Below are positions 54,801-63,505 of a stretch of 64,000 bases of DNA, piece after piece. The stretch is from Owenia fusiformis (Eukaryota; Annelida; Polychaeta; Sabellida; Oweniidae). The position numbers were made by a program, and so were the translations under genes. Below the pieces are notes generated by a model, which did no database searches, had not been told where the DNA came from, and saw nothing but the letters and a program-made list of their open reading frames with translations. Position 1 is the stretch's first letter, and every line of letters begins with the position of its first letter. Where the stretch lies: positions 24,665,564 to 24,729,563 of the forward strand of contig CAIIXF020000007.1 of the NCBI GenBank assembly GCA_903813345.2. The letters are read 5' to 3'.

Positions 54801-56397
54801 TGCCTCATTTTATATAAATTCTGAAATAATGATGAATTAATCATAAGCCCCTTGGGATAGGATAAAACATATTTGTGACAACAGATTTGAAATATGTTTT
54901 ACCCTCAATCAAATAATAAATATCTACCCTTTGCCATTTTAGCACTTGAACAAACAATATAATGTAATTTCCTTCAGAATAAACATCAAATCTAAAACCT
55001 TCTACAGTAAAACCAATTTACACCTACCCTGCGTGCAGAGTAGTGGTGTCAATTAACCGCTTGAGCATTAACCGGTTAACCGGGGGTTTTTACCGGTTAA
55101 AGTCGGTTAACCAGCGGGAAATTTGAACTTGTAATTTCAAATGAAATCTTCATCTTCGATCTTGAAAGTTGAAAAAATTGGAAAAATGATATATCGGCGT
55201 TTATTTTTTACGTTCGTCAAGCTTTACGCTATTCTATGTAAGTAAGCGCGGGAAAGCAATGTGGCAGGGATTAAAGTTGCTGATTGGATGTTTGTAAGGA
55301 ATTATCGGACCTATCACATGTATGAGTAGCTCACATGAAACTGACGCTTGAAAAACAAACAGATTAAAATGCAAAGTAAGCGCGGGAAAGCAATGTGGCA
55401 GGGATTAAAGTTGCTGATTGGATGTTTGTAAGGAGTTATGGGACTTATGACATGTATGAGTAGCTTACGTGAAACTGACACCATAAAACAAAACGGATTA
55501 GCATGCAAAATAAGCGCGGGAAATAACAGAATTATACACGGTCAACTAACCGCCCATAAAAACTCAGACCGGTCAAGGCATTATCCGCGGTTAACCGGTT
55601 AACCGGTTAATACTTGACACCTCTAGTGCAGAGTCTAGTTAAACTACAGAAGACGAAGCTCTCTTTTAAGAAGTGAAGTCAAACGAATGCAAAGGGTAAT
55701 TTACACCATTTACCAGGATATCATATACAACAGATATATTGTTAATATAACTGTATATGTAAATAAAGTTATATTTATGTCATGTTCATCCACACATCTA
55801 CACCATACTTACATGCTACTTGTAGTTTCACAGTTCTACTGACGATGGTTCCTAAACCAGCTACGGAGGCGACACATTGGTAAATGCCCTCATCCGGTCG
55901 ACTGTCTCGTGAATGGACGATTTCAGAGAAAAATAACGATCCATTACTGAGCTTATATCTATAAATACAGAGCAATGCATGAATGAGTGAGAAAAATATC
56001 ATGAGGTCATTATTCAAACGGGAAAAGTAGACAAATGTAGAATTATCAAGGAATAGAATAAAGGTTTGACCCCCTCACATATTCAACAAATTTTTTAAAA
56101 GTTTATATAAACAAAAGCAACACTAGTCGTTAACGAAACCATCATTTACCCCTCCCCCTCTATAACTGTTTATAATTAGACACCTACCCTTAAACATATG
56201 AAATTGAACTTACCTCCTAGTATCACCCTCAAAGTTCATAAATACACCATCTCGGATCCACTGCATTTCTGGCGTTTTAGAGCCACCATATTCTGCTGAG
56301 CAATTCAACAAGGCTGGTTGATGTTTTAAAGCTATGACATCACTTGGCTCGATGGAGAACTTGAAGTCGCTGAATGAGGCCGGTTCTTTGCTATCAG
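30787..56397 (-). CDS. Neogenin/DCC-family netrin receptor (21 coding exons; signal-peptide exon missing)
   Basis: A single-pass receptor of the plasma membrane. In this family netrin and, for neogenin, RGM proteins bind the FN3 domains, and the cytoplasmic motifs relay attraction, repulsion or survival signals. All 21 exons join in phase to 1418 residues plus a split first codon. Residues are numbered from the first full codon: Ig1 11..109, Ig2 111..207, Ig3 209..311, Ig4 313..403, a Thr/Pro linker, FN3-1 to FN3-6 about 430..1024, the membrane helix 1067..1091, P1 ([16 protein letters not shown]) 1120..1135, a P2-like Pro-rich region ([13 protein letters not shown]) in exon 18, and P3 ([20 protein letters not shown]) near 1394..1412, then the stop. 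Ig cysteine pairs are visible (32/89, 134/185, 236/293, 335/383). Vertebrate neogenin is about 1460 aa, so only the N-terminal ~30 residues are absent. Neogenin and DCC descend from one ancestral gene, so no symbol is assigned. Confidence 0.97.
31510..31661 (-). CDS. Neogenin-like exon 20: cytoplasmic tail
   Basis: Residues 1338..1388, Pro-rich ([14 protein letters not shown]). The acceptor is TTTTGCAG and the donor ATACAG|GTATAC, phase 1-0. Confidence 0.85.
32634..32763. mobile_element. 130-bp Tc1/mariner-like miniature element
   Basis: Inverted ends CAGTAAAACCTGT flanked by TA on both sides (32632..32633 and 32764..32765). It lies in the intron between neogenin exons 19 and 20. Further copies occur at 38157 and 43852. 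Confidence 0.75.
33340..33369 (-). CDS. Neogenin-like exon 19: 30-nt microexon
   Basis: Ten residues, [10 protein letters not shown], bounded by GTGTAG and GTAAAA, phase 1-1. Joining exon 18 directly to exon 20 would also stay in frame, so this is a candidate cassette microexon. It is found only by splice sites and phase. Confidence 0.65.
33657..33884 (-). CDS. Neogenin-like exon 18: P2-like proline-rich region
   Basis: Residues 1252..1327. [13 protein letters not shown] matches the region around the vertebrate P2 motif. Phase 1-1. Confidence 0.92.
34130..34241. mobile_element. 112-bp hairpin element in neogenin intron
   Basis: GTTATGTCACTATGACGTGA at the left returns as the complement TCACGTCATAGTGACATAAC at the right, and the inner TTGCCCAAATATA is also mirrored. 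A CRE-like TGACGTCACGTCA lies about 55 bp before it (about 34074). Confidence 0.65.
34480..35110. repeat. Degenerate minisatellite, TTTCAAGCTCATATG units
   Basis: Units of about 20 to 40 bp around (A)TTTTCAAGCTC recur about 15 to 20 times with many substitutions. They lie in the intron between neogenin exons 17 and 18. Confidence 0.65.
35980..36176. repeat. Degenerate minisatellite, TTACACTGCACCAGTTAAAA units
   Basis: Units of about 20 bp alternating CAGTTA and TTACACTGCA recur across 200 bp, ending 60 bp downstream of the donor side of exon 17. Confidence 0.65.
36238..36369 (-). CDS. Neogenin-like exon 17: cytoplasmic tail
   Basis: Residues 1208..1251, Ser/Pro/Thr-rich, phase 1-1. The acceptor is TTTATAG and the donor CAG|GTGAGA. 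Confidence 0.88.
37001..37102 (-). CDS. Neogenin-like exon 16: cytoplasmic tail
   Basis: Residues 1174..1207: [19 protein letters not shown], a conserved family segment. Length 102, phase 1-1, so it can be skipped in frame. Confidence 0.93.
37585..37830 (+). repeat. 119-bp segment duplicated in tandem
   Basis: ACTGCCAAATTTTGGGATA recurs exactly 119 bp on (37604 and 37723), with the following TTCTATTCCTTACTAATTCC also repeated. Each unit contains the core of the unnamed interspersed family seen at 62.2 kb. Confidence 0.85.
38157..38313. mobile_element. 157-bp Tc1/mariner-like miniature element
   Basis: Ends CAGTAAAACCTATA and the complement TATAGGTTTTACTG. TA precedes the left end only. The interior repeats GTGAACAC-type phrases. 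In the intron between neogenin exons 15 and 16. Confidence 0.65.
38590..38990. repeat. Degenerate minisatellite, AAACAGAACTATGAGTACATA units
   Basis: About twenty units of around 20 bp vary about ATAAAACTATGAAC/AGAAACAGAACTATG. The open frames over it are repeat artefacts. Confidence 0.7.
39063..39268 (-). CDS. Neogenin-like exon 15: cytoplasmic P1 motif
   Basis: Residues 1105..1173 with [18 protein letters not shown], nearly identical to the vertebrate P1 motif. Confidence 0.95.
39575..39815 (-). CDS. Neogenin-like exon 14: juxtamembrane stalk and membrane helix
   Basis: Residues 1025..1104. A Gly/Pro/Asp-rich stalk is followed by the helix at 1067..1091 ([19 protein letters not shown]) and the stop-transfer CKRR. 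Confidence 0.94.
40170..40364 (-). CDS. Neogenin-like exon 13: FN3-6 end
   Basis: Residues 960..1024: [37 protein letters not shown] and the ending YSTPK. Confidence 0.94.
40691..41209 (-). CDS. Neogenin-like exon 12: FN3-4 end, FN3-5, FN3-6 start
   Basis: Residues 787..959, the largest exon. It holds [15 protein letters not shown], the linker into [47 protein letters not shown] and [13 protein letters not shown]. In vertebrates FN3-5 and FN3-6 carry main netrin- and RGM-binding surfaces. Confidence 0.95.
41417..41611 (-). CDS. Neogenin-like exon 11: FN3-4 start
   Basis: Residues 722..786: [35 protein letters not shown] and [12 protein letters not shown], close to the vertebrate domain. Confidence 0.94.
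41950..42205 (-). CDS. Neogenin-like exon 10: FN3-3
   Basis: Residues 637..721: [39 protein letters not shown] and AETFISDLD, a family signature. Confidence 0.94.
42403..42740 (-). CDS. Neogenin-like exon 9: FN3-2 and start of FN3-3
   Basis: Residues 524..636: [39 protein letters not shown], then [13 protein letters not shown] of the next domain. It ends in phase 0 at AACA|GTAAGT. Confidence 0.94.
42950..43110 (-). repeat. Copy of unnamed TTATTCCTTGCT family (diverged)
   Basis: In reverse complement it follows the family order: CTCTCT.., then a TTTCT..AATTTCTAGA-like phrase, then TATTCCTTCCTGATTTC. Among the weaker copies. Confidence 0.45.
43656..43801 (-). CDS. Neogenin-like exon 8: FN3-1 end
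   Basis: Residues 475..523: [34 protein letters not shown] and the ending VETQPE, the usual end of this domain. It has no long open frame of its own; the splice sites and homology define it. Confidence 0.9.
43852..44191. mobile_element. Tc1/mariner-like miniature element expanded by 55-bp tandem repeats
   Basis: The left end CAGTAAAACTGAATTAATCC and right end (complement of GTAAAACTTGTATATC) match the family at 32634. Between them a 55-bp unit starting CAAGGGAGTC repeats at 43921, 43976 and 44031, with a partial fourth at 44086. Just after neogenin exon 8 is entered from its acceptor side. Confidence 0.7.
44290..44422. mobile_element. ~130-bp inverted-repeat miniature element
   Basis: TAGGGAGTTTAAGCTT at the left and AAGCTTAAACTCCCTA at the right, separated by about 100 bp of AT-rich DNA. 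In the intron between neogenin exons 7 and 8. Confidence 0.6.
44934..45147 (-). CDS. Neogenin-like exon 7: linker and FN3-1 start
   Basis: Residues 404..474: a Thr/Pro linker, then [19 protein letters not shown] and [13 protein letters not shown]. The acceptor is taken as AAAACAG|ACG because it restores the phase; the upstream open frame is intron. Confidence 0.9.
46225..46345 (+). repeat. Copy of unnamed TTATTCCTTGCT family
   Basis: TTTCTTGCATTTACATATAA..TTTAGAGTTTAC..GCCTGTTCACTTTATTC matches the copies at 62.2 and 62.5 kb. In the large intron after neogenin exon 6. Confidence 0.65.
46490..46605. repeat. Tandem TTGCCTCATATTTCTC repeat
   Basis: A 16- to 20-bp unit (TTGCCTCATATT(C/T)CTC) repeats about six times. 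Simple minisatellite in a neogenin intron. Confidence 0.8.
50343..50618 (-). CDS. Neogenin-like exon 6: Ig4
   Basis: Residues 312..403, a whole Ig domain in one exon: cysteines 335 and 383, IQWMKNGD and [16 protein letters not shown] 5.2-kb intron follows. Confidence 0.94.
50667..50828. mobile_element. Possible further Tc1/mariner-like miniature element
   Basis: The right end reads as the complement of CAGTTAGACCTATGTAAGTGG and the left starts CAGCAAAATATCTTAAGTGG; both then run GGAACAC. It is similar in design to the CAGTAAAACC family but diverged. Confidence 0.4.
51125..51240. repeat. 30-bp tandem repeat beside the exon 5 donor
   Basis: The unit TATAGGATAATCCCTATATC..CTGAACCTCA repeats with period 30 about 3.5 times, ending a few bases from the exon 5 splice donor (GT at 51243..51244, minus strand). 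Confidence 0.85.
51245..51393 (-). CDS. Neogenin-like exon 5: Ig3, second half
   Basis: Residues 262..311: [20 protein letters not shown] and the final strand ATLTVH. The donor is followed within 10 bases by a 30-bp tandem array. Confidence 0.92.
51591..51753 (-). CDS. Neogenin-like exon 4: Ig3, first half
   Basis: Residues 208..261: [22 protein letters not shown] and [12 protein letters not shown]. Confidence 0.92.
51985..52278 (-). CDS. Neogenin-like exon 3: Ig2
   Basis: Residues 110..207, a whole Ig domain in one exon: cysteines 134 and 185, Trp in ITWFKED, and the [11 protein letters not shown] signature. The intron before it is 3.5 kb. Confidence 0.93.
52765..52920 (+). repeat. Copy of unnamed TTATTCCTTGCT family
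   Basis: TTTTCTCTTAAAAATTTGAA, TGAACTACC, CATTTCTATACAGTTTAGAG, ACTTTATTCCTTGCTCATTTC and TTTTAAAACATAACTACCATG run in the family order. One of the fullest copies in the window. Confidence 0.75.
53400..53520 (-). repeat. Copy of unnamed TTATTCCTTGCT family (truncated)
   Basis: The reverse complement contains the TTTCTCTTGAAAATATCAATG and TTTAGAGTGTTCACTCC phrases. It lacks the end. Confidence 0.45.
55025..55705 (+). repeat. Interspersed repeat split by a hAT-like insertion
   Basis: The left part (55025..55040) and right part (55626..55705) together match 6653..6745 in reverse orientation. The insertion carries an 8-bp duplication of this repeat's own sequence. Confidence 0.8.
55041..55625. 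mobile_element. 585-bp hAT-like non-autonomous element
   Basis: Ends TAGTGGTGTCAATTAACC and the complement of TAGAGGTGTCAAGTATTAACC. The 8-bp target duplication GTGCAGAG lies at 55033..55040 and 55626..55633. GGTTAACCGGTTAA palindromes lie inside each end. A 134-bp unit beginning TAAGCGCGGGAAAGCAATG is repeated in tandem at 55243 and 55377, with a third start at 55511. No transposase. Confidence 0.88.
55813..55958 (-). CDS. Neogenin-like exon 2: Ig1, second half
   Basis: Residues 62..109. It contains [11 protein letters not shown] (second Ig1 cysteine) and [14 protein letters not shown], very close to the family pattern. Confidence 0.93.
56214..56397 (-). CDS. Neogenin-like exon 1 of window: Ig1, first half
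   Basis: Residues 1..60: [15 protein letters not shown], the first Ig1 cysteine (ALLNCSAEY) and the Trp (EMQWIRDG). The acceptor TTTTAG leaves a split first codon, so an upstream exon must end in phase 1. The donor is AG|GTAAGT. Confidence 0.93.
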
Positions 56398-57639
56398 CTA
56401 AAAATATAAAAGAAACAAAAGATAAACAACTTTTTCTTCTTAAACAGAAGCCAACTGGGATATCCAACATATAATAAGGAGGTAGTAGGTTCAATTCCCC
56501 TTGAGGTAGAGTGACTTTTTCACATCAGCCCTTAGCATAAGATTTGATCCTATGTTTCAAATTAATTCATAACTTTTTCATTCTTAAATAGAAGCCCACT
56601 GGGGTGTTATATTAGAATATTGGTGTTTCTTGATAGCAGGCAGATCAGAAGAATTTAAATATGTTTTACTATGAATAGAAGCGTGATAGACTGACACAAT
56701 TTCACATCATTGAATATATGCCATTAATGGTGGTATACCAGGTTAAAGTGGTAAGTAATCACTGAATACAACTCTGCTCTAATAGTAACCCTTTTTCAAT
56801 AAAGCCATTCAGAAATATACATCTGCAAATAAGAACGCATTAGGGGAAAATATCAATAAACATTAATGACGGGTGTTTGTACATTCAAAATACGACACTA
56901 AACTTTTGATTACTACTTGCATACATACATATATTCAGGCTTTCAATTATAACTTGCGCAAATCACACATTCCATTTAACGTATAATAAATGAGAAAAGT
57001 TTCCCATGACGCCCTCAACAGAAGATATTTCTGAACCAATGTTTCAACAGGGAAGTATTCTGCTCATAATTATTCTTTCATCTTTTCAATAACATCAACC
57101 CAGGTATAGACGTATAGACAAAATATTTTCACTTAAAAACCACCAAACTATAAAACAGGCCAAAGATAATGCTATCCCTCCACCCAAAATTGTATTGAAT
57201 ACGTGACCACCATGGCATTTGGAATTGGCTCATCTGAACAAGATTGAGATTATGATGGACCCCTGTAGGTGAATTAGATAAAGTCAACCCCTAACATGAT
57301 AAACATGAACCCACATGATGTAACATGTAAACACAGAAGCCATAAGCTGAAAACAAGATCTCTTATAATCATCAATCCACCTTCCGTTCATGTTTCCAAT
57401 CCCATATTACCTCGGTCTTTATGTTTGAAGCGGAAATTATAGATAAAAGTGGGGAAGGGTGGACCTAACAGGAACCAGAGGGACTTTGTGAAATGCTAGA
57501 TATATCTGAAAAATAAGACCTCCGATAGTAATATGTAAGGACAAGTGCCAAAGGGAAAGGACCAAAAGTTGGAATCTAGCAAGAAAAAGCAAACTTCAGT
57601 GTATTCCAGTCATAAAAAATCAACAACCATGACACAAAG

Positions 57640-57722
57640 TCACAGTCAGTCACAGTTACAGTCACAGTCAGTCACAGTTACAGTCACAGTCAGTCAAAGT
57701 TACAGTCACAGTCAGTCTCATT
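57640..57722. repeat. CAGTCA/CAGTTA microsatellite
   Basis: The unit (A)CAGTCAGTCACAGTTACAGT reiterates three to four times. The Gln/Ser frame over it is an artefact. Confidence 0.9.
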
Positions 57723-60520
57723 CAGTATAATCTGATATTAAATATTGTTCCAACGTCATAATTTTCTGTACTATCATTAATCTTAGATTCCCATATCTTA
57801 TTTTTGGAACAAACTATATAAACATCTAAATCTAAATATATTACTTCAGAGCCAAATATAATTTCAAAGATATCAACAGCATACTGAATTCTTTATTGGA
57901 TCAAGTTCACCTCGATATCATTTTAAGAAACTAGAGAACCGTCACACTGTTTTCTCCAATTCATGCAGAACAAAGTTGAGAACCAGGAAATCGGGAATTA
58001 GAATTAGATATAGATAAGCCACCTGTACGTGTAGACACTACCCTATCAGAAACTCACACTTCTATCTTGGCTTTATCAAGAACACACTTGTCTACTTACC
58101 ATGTCTATGGAACATATGTGCCCTGAGTGATAACCCCAATATGTAGACACTACCCTTGAAATTCTCTTATTCAAAATAGTGTGTTAAGTATATACCTCCC
58201 AAATTACTATTAATATATGTATCTGGATTGAAGAAAATTCCCAAATCACAAAGAAACATTTTTTTTGGAAAAGTAGATTGATGAATTTGCTAATTTGGTC
58301 TCACTTTCAAGTGAAGAAAATAATTTGTCCCATTGAATGCATTTGCTTTGAAATTCCTTCTGAACAACATAACCAAGATTTTCAAGAGAAACAGAGTAAC
58401 TACCATTGCTTCAGAATGTGTTTGACGACATGAATGACATAGTTACAAATGATACAGACAAGAAGGACTGAGAGAAGGGATTGACAAAAGATACAAGACA
58501 ACAAATGAAAAGGACATGTACATGAGTAGATGAGCCAATCAATGGTGTCTTTTGATATGAGACAATATCAATCAAAGCCAAGGGACTTCAGCATCAACAC
58601 AACTTGAGATACAAGTGCTCACCATCTGCCTACTGAATCCAAAGTAAGATAAGACCTTCTGATCTGAGTCAATATCAGAGATCACACACACACACGACAA
58701 CAACAATATTCGACATTAACACCTTTGTATATGTACTCCCCAATGATGTAAAAATATCATTTGGACCACGTGTGACAGAAATTTCATCAGCTTATTAATT
58801 GATTGTTATAACCATGGAGATGATGTCATAGTGAGAGAACAATAGACATAAGGATCGTTCAATATAATGTTTCTGTTAACGAGACTTAGACTACTCCACC
58901 CTGATGGCTTTACCTTATGTGCATGTACTTTCAAGGGCCCAAATGCAAAGTAACACAGAACGTGTCTGAAACTCAACAGGCCAAACCAACTACCATCAAC
59001 ACATCTTTAGACATAAGTGCTCATCATCTGGCAAATGAACCCAAGGTCAGATGCATACCTCAGACTTCAAGCACATTAAGTGGTCCACTACTGGTATGAA
59101 AGGCTGCCATGTGCGCTAATATTATGTTGGTGTATTGGGTATACTCAAGAACACCTTCAATGAGAAGTTCCCGGGTTAGTCTTCCAGGGTCAAAATACAG
59201 AAATCATGAATCCCACTAAAGAGGTAAAGTAGACCAAATATAGGGATACCCAAAGAAGATGTAGCAGAGTCACCATGCATAAAAGATTTTCTCTTGTGGC
59301 GAAGACAAGACTAAGACTTTTCTGATGGACCCACTCAACACAGCCAGATGTATGTATGGCTACCTTCTCAGCTACAACATGATTACCCAGTATAACACCA
59401 GTGTTATGACTTAAAACTGCTAGAATCACTTCATCTGCCTTTTGTTATGAAAACATGCAATACTCTTATACCGATTCATTTAGTCGCACCGTCATCGCCA
59501 TCTGCTTTTTAAAGCCCAATGTCAAGTTTACTGATGGTTGCTCACAAGGCCTTACTTAACTTCTAACCTGTATTTTAACCTCTTTAAAGGGTGACGCATA
59601 TCATTTAGCAAATCGAACGCTCGTTTCTGGTGTTGCTCACCGTTTAGTATAAAAGGCCCGATCCCGGAATAATACTCAAGGGTTCACAGGTTGGAGGTCG
59701 TTGTGTCAACACCTCTAACTGTTATATAGCATAAGTATATTATAGATCGTCACACATTTATAAAAAGGTGATTTTTATTTTGACAAATCAATTCCACATT
59801 TATGGGTGAAGTTTCAGGATCTTCTATTTGTGTATAATAAGGAAAAATTGGCATCTAAATTTCCCCATAACGTAATAGCACACAGCTTGGCATATGAAAT
59901 ATCCTACAAATGAAACAAAGCAAGACAAACCGGTTTCTAATACAAGGATTTATATTGGCTGTTGTACATGTATTCTTTGAACGCAATCGCCCTTTGGATA
60001 ACGTTTTCAAAATCATTATAAACGGATTACTTTATCTCAAAGACAATTTCAATAAACTGGATTTTACAGAAGTCCCCTTATTTCTAAAAAATGGACTGAT
60101 CCAGTTGATTCGCCTGGAGCCGCCATATTGTTTTTATACGGGATGCTAATCGGAACCCTTTAAGAACATGGTTTATGCAAACAGCCTGTTTATTTTCAAC
60201 AGGAAGGTATTGTTCTTTGATGTGGTATGATAATTAGATGTTATTTAGTCCAAACATGAGCTGTCCCAGAAGCTAAACACATAATATTGTATAAGAGCCT
60301 TTTAATGGGCTTAAAGGGCTATATTTAGCGAAATAAAAACAACAATAAAGTTTTGATGGAAATGAAGCCAGATTTTGAAAAGAAATGTCTTGGTCTTCAG
60401 GAAGTGAATTGCTTTTCACGTCAAGGAAGACACATGACGTTTCCCTCTCATGGTACAAGATGATACGACATCAGTAACACATAACCATATATGGTTCAAT
60501 AACAAAATGCATATCCTATC

Positions 60521-60561
60521 CTTTTTTTTATCATGCATATCTTATGCATGATAAAAAAAAG
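60521..60561. repeat. Perfect 18-bp hairpin
   Basis: C(T)8ATCATGCAT at 60521..60538 and its exact complement ATGCATGAT(A)8G at 60544..60561, with a 5-base loop. Read as RNA on either strand it would form a strong stem, but nothing else points to a small RNA gene. Confidence 0.85.
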
Positions 60562-60704
60562 TGTATTTCCCGATCACTAATTTGTAAGAAATGACATCCT
60601 GTGTGCCAATATATCTATAATAACATGCCTATCTGTGTACAAAACTAGAGAAATTGGATATCAACGACTCTTTTGGGATGTACTAAACCCATGAGAAAAA
60701 AATC

Positions 60705-60855
60705 ATAACAGTCATGTTTTGAAATGTAAAATATTGTAAAAAGAGTGAAATCTGCGAGGAATAAAGTAAATGAGTATGTAAATAATACTCTAGATTACAT
60801 AAAAATGCCAGGGAATTAGGCAGTTCATTCAAATTTTAGACAGAAATACTTAGAA
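60705..60855 (-). repeat. Copy of unnamed TTATTCCTTGCT family
   Basis: The reverse complement gives TCTAAAATTTGAATGAACTG, TAATCTAGAGTATTATTTAC, CATTTACTTTATTCCTCGCAG and ATTTCACTCTTTTTAC. Confidence 0.75.
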
Positions 60856-62124
60856 TAGCGATGACTACCAGGATTTCTTTTCAGGAATGCAGTATAATGA
60901 TTTGGTGCTTGCTTTTACTCTTGGAAACCAATGTTCTGATAGAAATTGCTGTAGAGGATATTTTCACCAGTCTAATGTACAGGCACAGACATCTACCAAA
61001 TACCAATTCTCCATTCATCTACACGTGACAATTTTATGACGTTTTACTGCAGCAGTGCATGAGACTGAACAGTAGTTCTGGTTTCTTGAATTTCATTAAA
61101 ACTATTATTTCCGAGGTTAATTCTGCATTTAAGATAACATGAAAGATTTATCTAATTCTGAGAATGTTGTGAGAGTAGACATATGTGCCAGGTACTAAAA
61201 CATGCATTTCCTCAGCTATTAACTGCAAACCCTTTTAAACAGGATATAAAATCAAGTTTAATTCAGACAGAAATATCTGAAACTAAACATTTGGTTCTTC
61301 TCTCACTTCTTTCTCAAATTTTTAATGACTTTATAAACTTTGGTTTATATTATACATGTGACATTTTATGTAGTATTTCTCACCTTTCCTTTATCTTCTG
61401 AGGAAATTCCAACGGCCATTAAATTATACAATAAAACTATTGAGATATGAACAATGGTGAACATATTGATAATGAATAAAAATACAACCTTGAAACTCTA
61501 TCTTAAGAATCAAAAATCAATAATAAGGTCATAAAAAATCTTATTCTTCCTGGTTGTATTCAAAACTCAACAAATGTCTAGAAAGTTGAAAAGTAACAAT
61601 AGTACTCCATGAATCTTTTCAAAAACTAAAGAAGCCTCTGTCTCCAAAAGTCTACGTTCATACATAGATGCATATAAAAATTCCAATACATTATATAGGA
61701 AAGACATACTTCTACTAAAATAACAATGTATGTTTAAAAGGCTTTTAGTGTATACCTTTTATATACAGGGGGCAGAATCAATAAAAGCCTTTCAGGAGTT
61801 TCAGGAATTCTTCTGGAGGATTCCTCAAATAAAAATAATAACGAAAAGTACGAAAATTAATAACTCTCACAGATAATTACAGGCACATCATAATTTCACA
61901 AGTTACCTAAGCTACCTTTGTAAAACACCAAAAAATGACAAGATTATCTTTTAAAAATCAAGTTTGTCGTTAATTTATATTTGATGATGTAATTTGATGA
62001 AAAATGCATGATAGTCATCATGTATTTTTATGCCAAGACTGATCAATAATTATATGTAATACACATAAAACTAGAGACCTGGCTAGTTTGTATATTCTCG
62101 TGACAAAAGGATCATGGTGGCCAT

Positions 62125-62290
62125 GCTAATTTAATGGTTTTCTCTCTAAACTTTGCAAGAACCACCTCATTTTCTTGCATTTCCATATAATCTAGAGTGT
62201 TATTTACATGTCTGTTCACTTTATTCCTCGCTTATTCCACTCCTTTCCTCTCTATGCTATGTTTTAAATTTTGACAAAAGAGACACTCTT
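62125..62290 (+). repeat. Copy of unnamed TTATTCCTTGCT family
   Basis: TTTTCTTGCATTTCCATATAA, TCTAGAGTGTTATTTACATG, TGTTCACTTTATTCCTCGCTT and TCCTCTCTATGCTATGTTTTA. Confidence 0.78.
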
Positions 62291-62449
62291 TGTACAGGTA
62301 GGCGGCATTATCAAAGATAGATTTTTTCAGCAGATCTTCCTCAATAATCAATGTGTGAATGAATCTAGTGTTCTGTAGTATTAAGAACCGTATGGATCGT
62401 GTCATAGTGTTTTCTCTACTTGTGTGCCATCTCAGTATGCCTCTCTTAG

Positions 62450-62575
62450 GATTGAATGAGTCCTATTTCTTCTATTTCTATATGATTTAGAGTGTTTTTT
62501 TACTACATGCTTATTCACTTTATTCCTTGCTGGTTCTACTCTTTCATTTTATTTTTTATTTTTCAAAACAGATGG
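62450..62575 (+). repeat. Copy of unnamed TTATTCCTTGCT family
   Basis: TTCTATATGATTTAGAGTGTT, TACTACATGCTTATTCAC, TTTATTCCTTGCTGGTTC and CTCTTTCATTTTATTTTTTA, in the same order as the 62.2-kb copy. Confidence 0.78.
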
Positions 62576-63364
62576 GGCAAAACAAAGGATAGCCACCAAA
62601 CCATTGTTTTGTAAAAACTAGGCCATTTGGGAAAAATTTAGATATTTTACAATATGATTACTTAACTAAGGAGAGAGCATCATTGTCTTGTGAAAAAATA
62701 AAGGCACTACACTTATTTTGTAAAATGAAGACACTGTACATATGCCATTATTTTGTATGCAAAGTGGTTGACAGAATCAATAAAGTGGATTAGGAGTCGT
62801 AAACGTTGAGTTAACCGGATTATACCTTTTCAACACTACTTGTATAAACATTACAACGGAGCCAGGTCTCGGTCATTGATCTTACGTCGTCTCACAAAAA
62901 TATCTAATTTTATGACATTGCATTGTTTTGCTAATTTTGACAAAGTGTCCTGTGAAATTAATGACTTGGGGAAATGTCTTGGGGAAATACAAATACATGA
63001 TGAATCCAAGCAAATGAAGACCTGTAAACCATAGAAAATTCATCTTTTGATAATACTCACAACAACATTTTACTAATTATGTATTCCATGTACAGGTTAC
63101 TCCTACTACAAAACTGCATCGAAACTTATCAAGGTCATTTCCTGGCATAAAAAATTACTCGAGTTCAAATCTATCGGAAGTTAATTACGGAATCTCGAAA
63201 ATCAAAAATTGCAATCTCAACTTGGAAATTGGCAAATAATTCCAAGAGCCAGTTGCTGAAGTAACATTTGTTCCATGATGAACAACATGATTTGTTTGTT
63301 AGAGTATTTTACCAAATCTACAATGGATCACATTGACTTCCCTGAGAAAATATGGCATGATGGT

Positions 63365-63505
63365 CATTTTAAAATGAAAAACTGATGGGGAAAGAGTGGA
63401 ATCAGCAAGGAATAAAGTGAACAGGCATGAAGTTGATACTCTAAATTGTGTAGAAATTCAAGAAAATAAGCATGTTCATTCAAATTTTAGAGAGAAAACT
63501 AGTGG
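63365..63505 (-). repeat. Copy of unnamed TTATTCCTTGCT family
   Basis: The reverse complement gives TTTTCTCTCTAAAATTTGAA, TGAACATGCTTATTTTCTTG, TTTAGAGTATCAACTTCATG, TGTTCACTTTATTCCTTGC and TGATTCCACTCTTTCCCC. Probably close to the family consensus. Confidence 0.78.

Noticed and set aside
57545-57730. Gln/Ser-repeat frame
   Set aside because: It follows a CAGTCA microsatellite.
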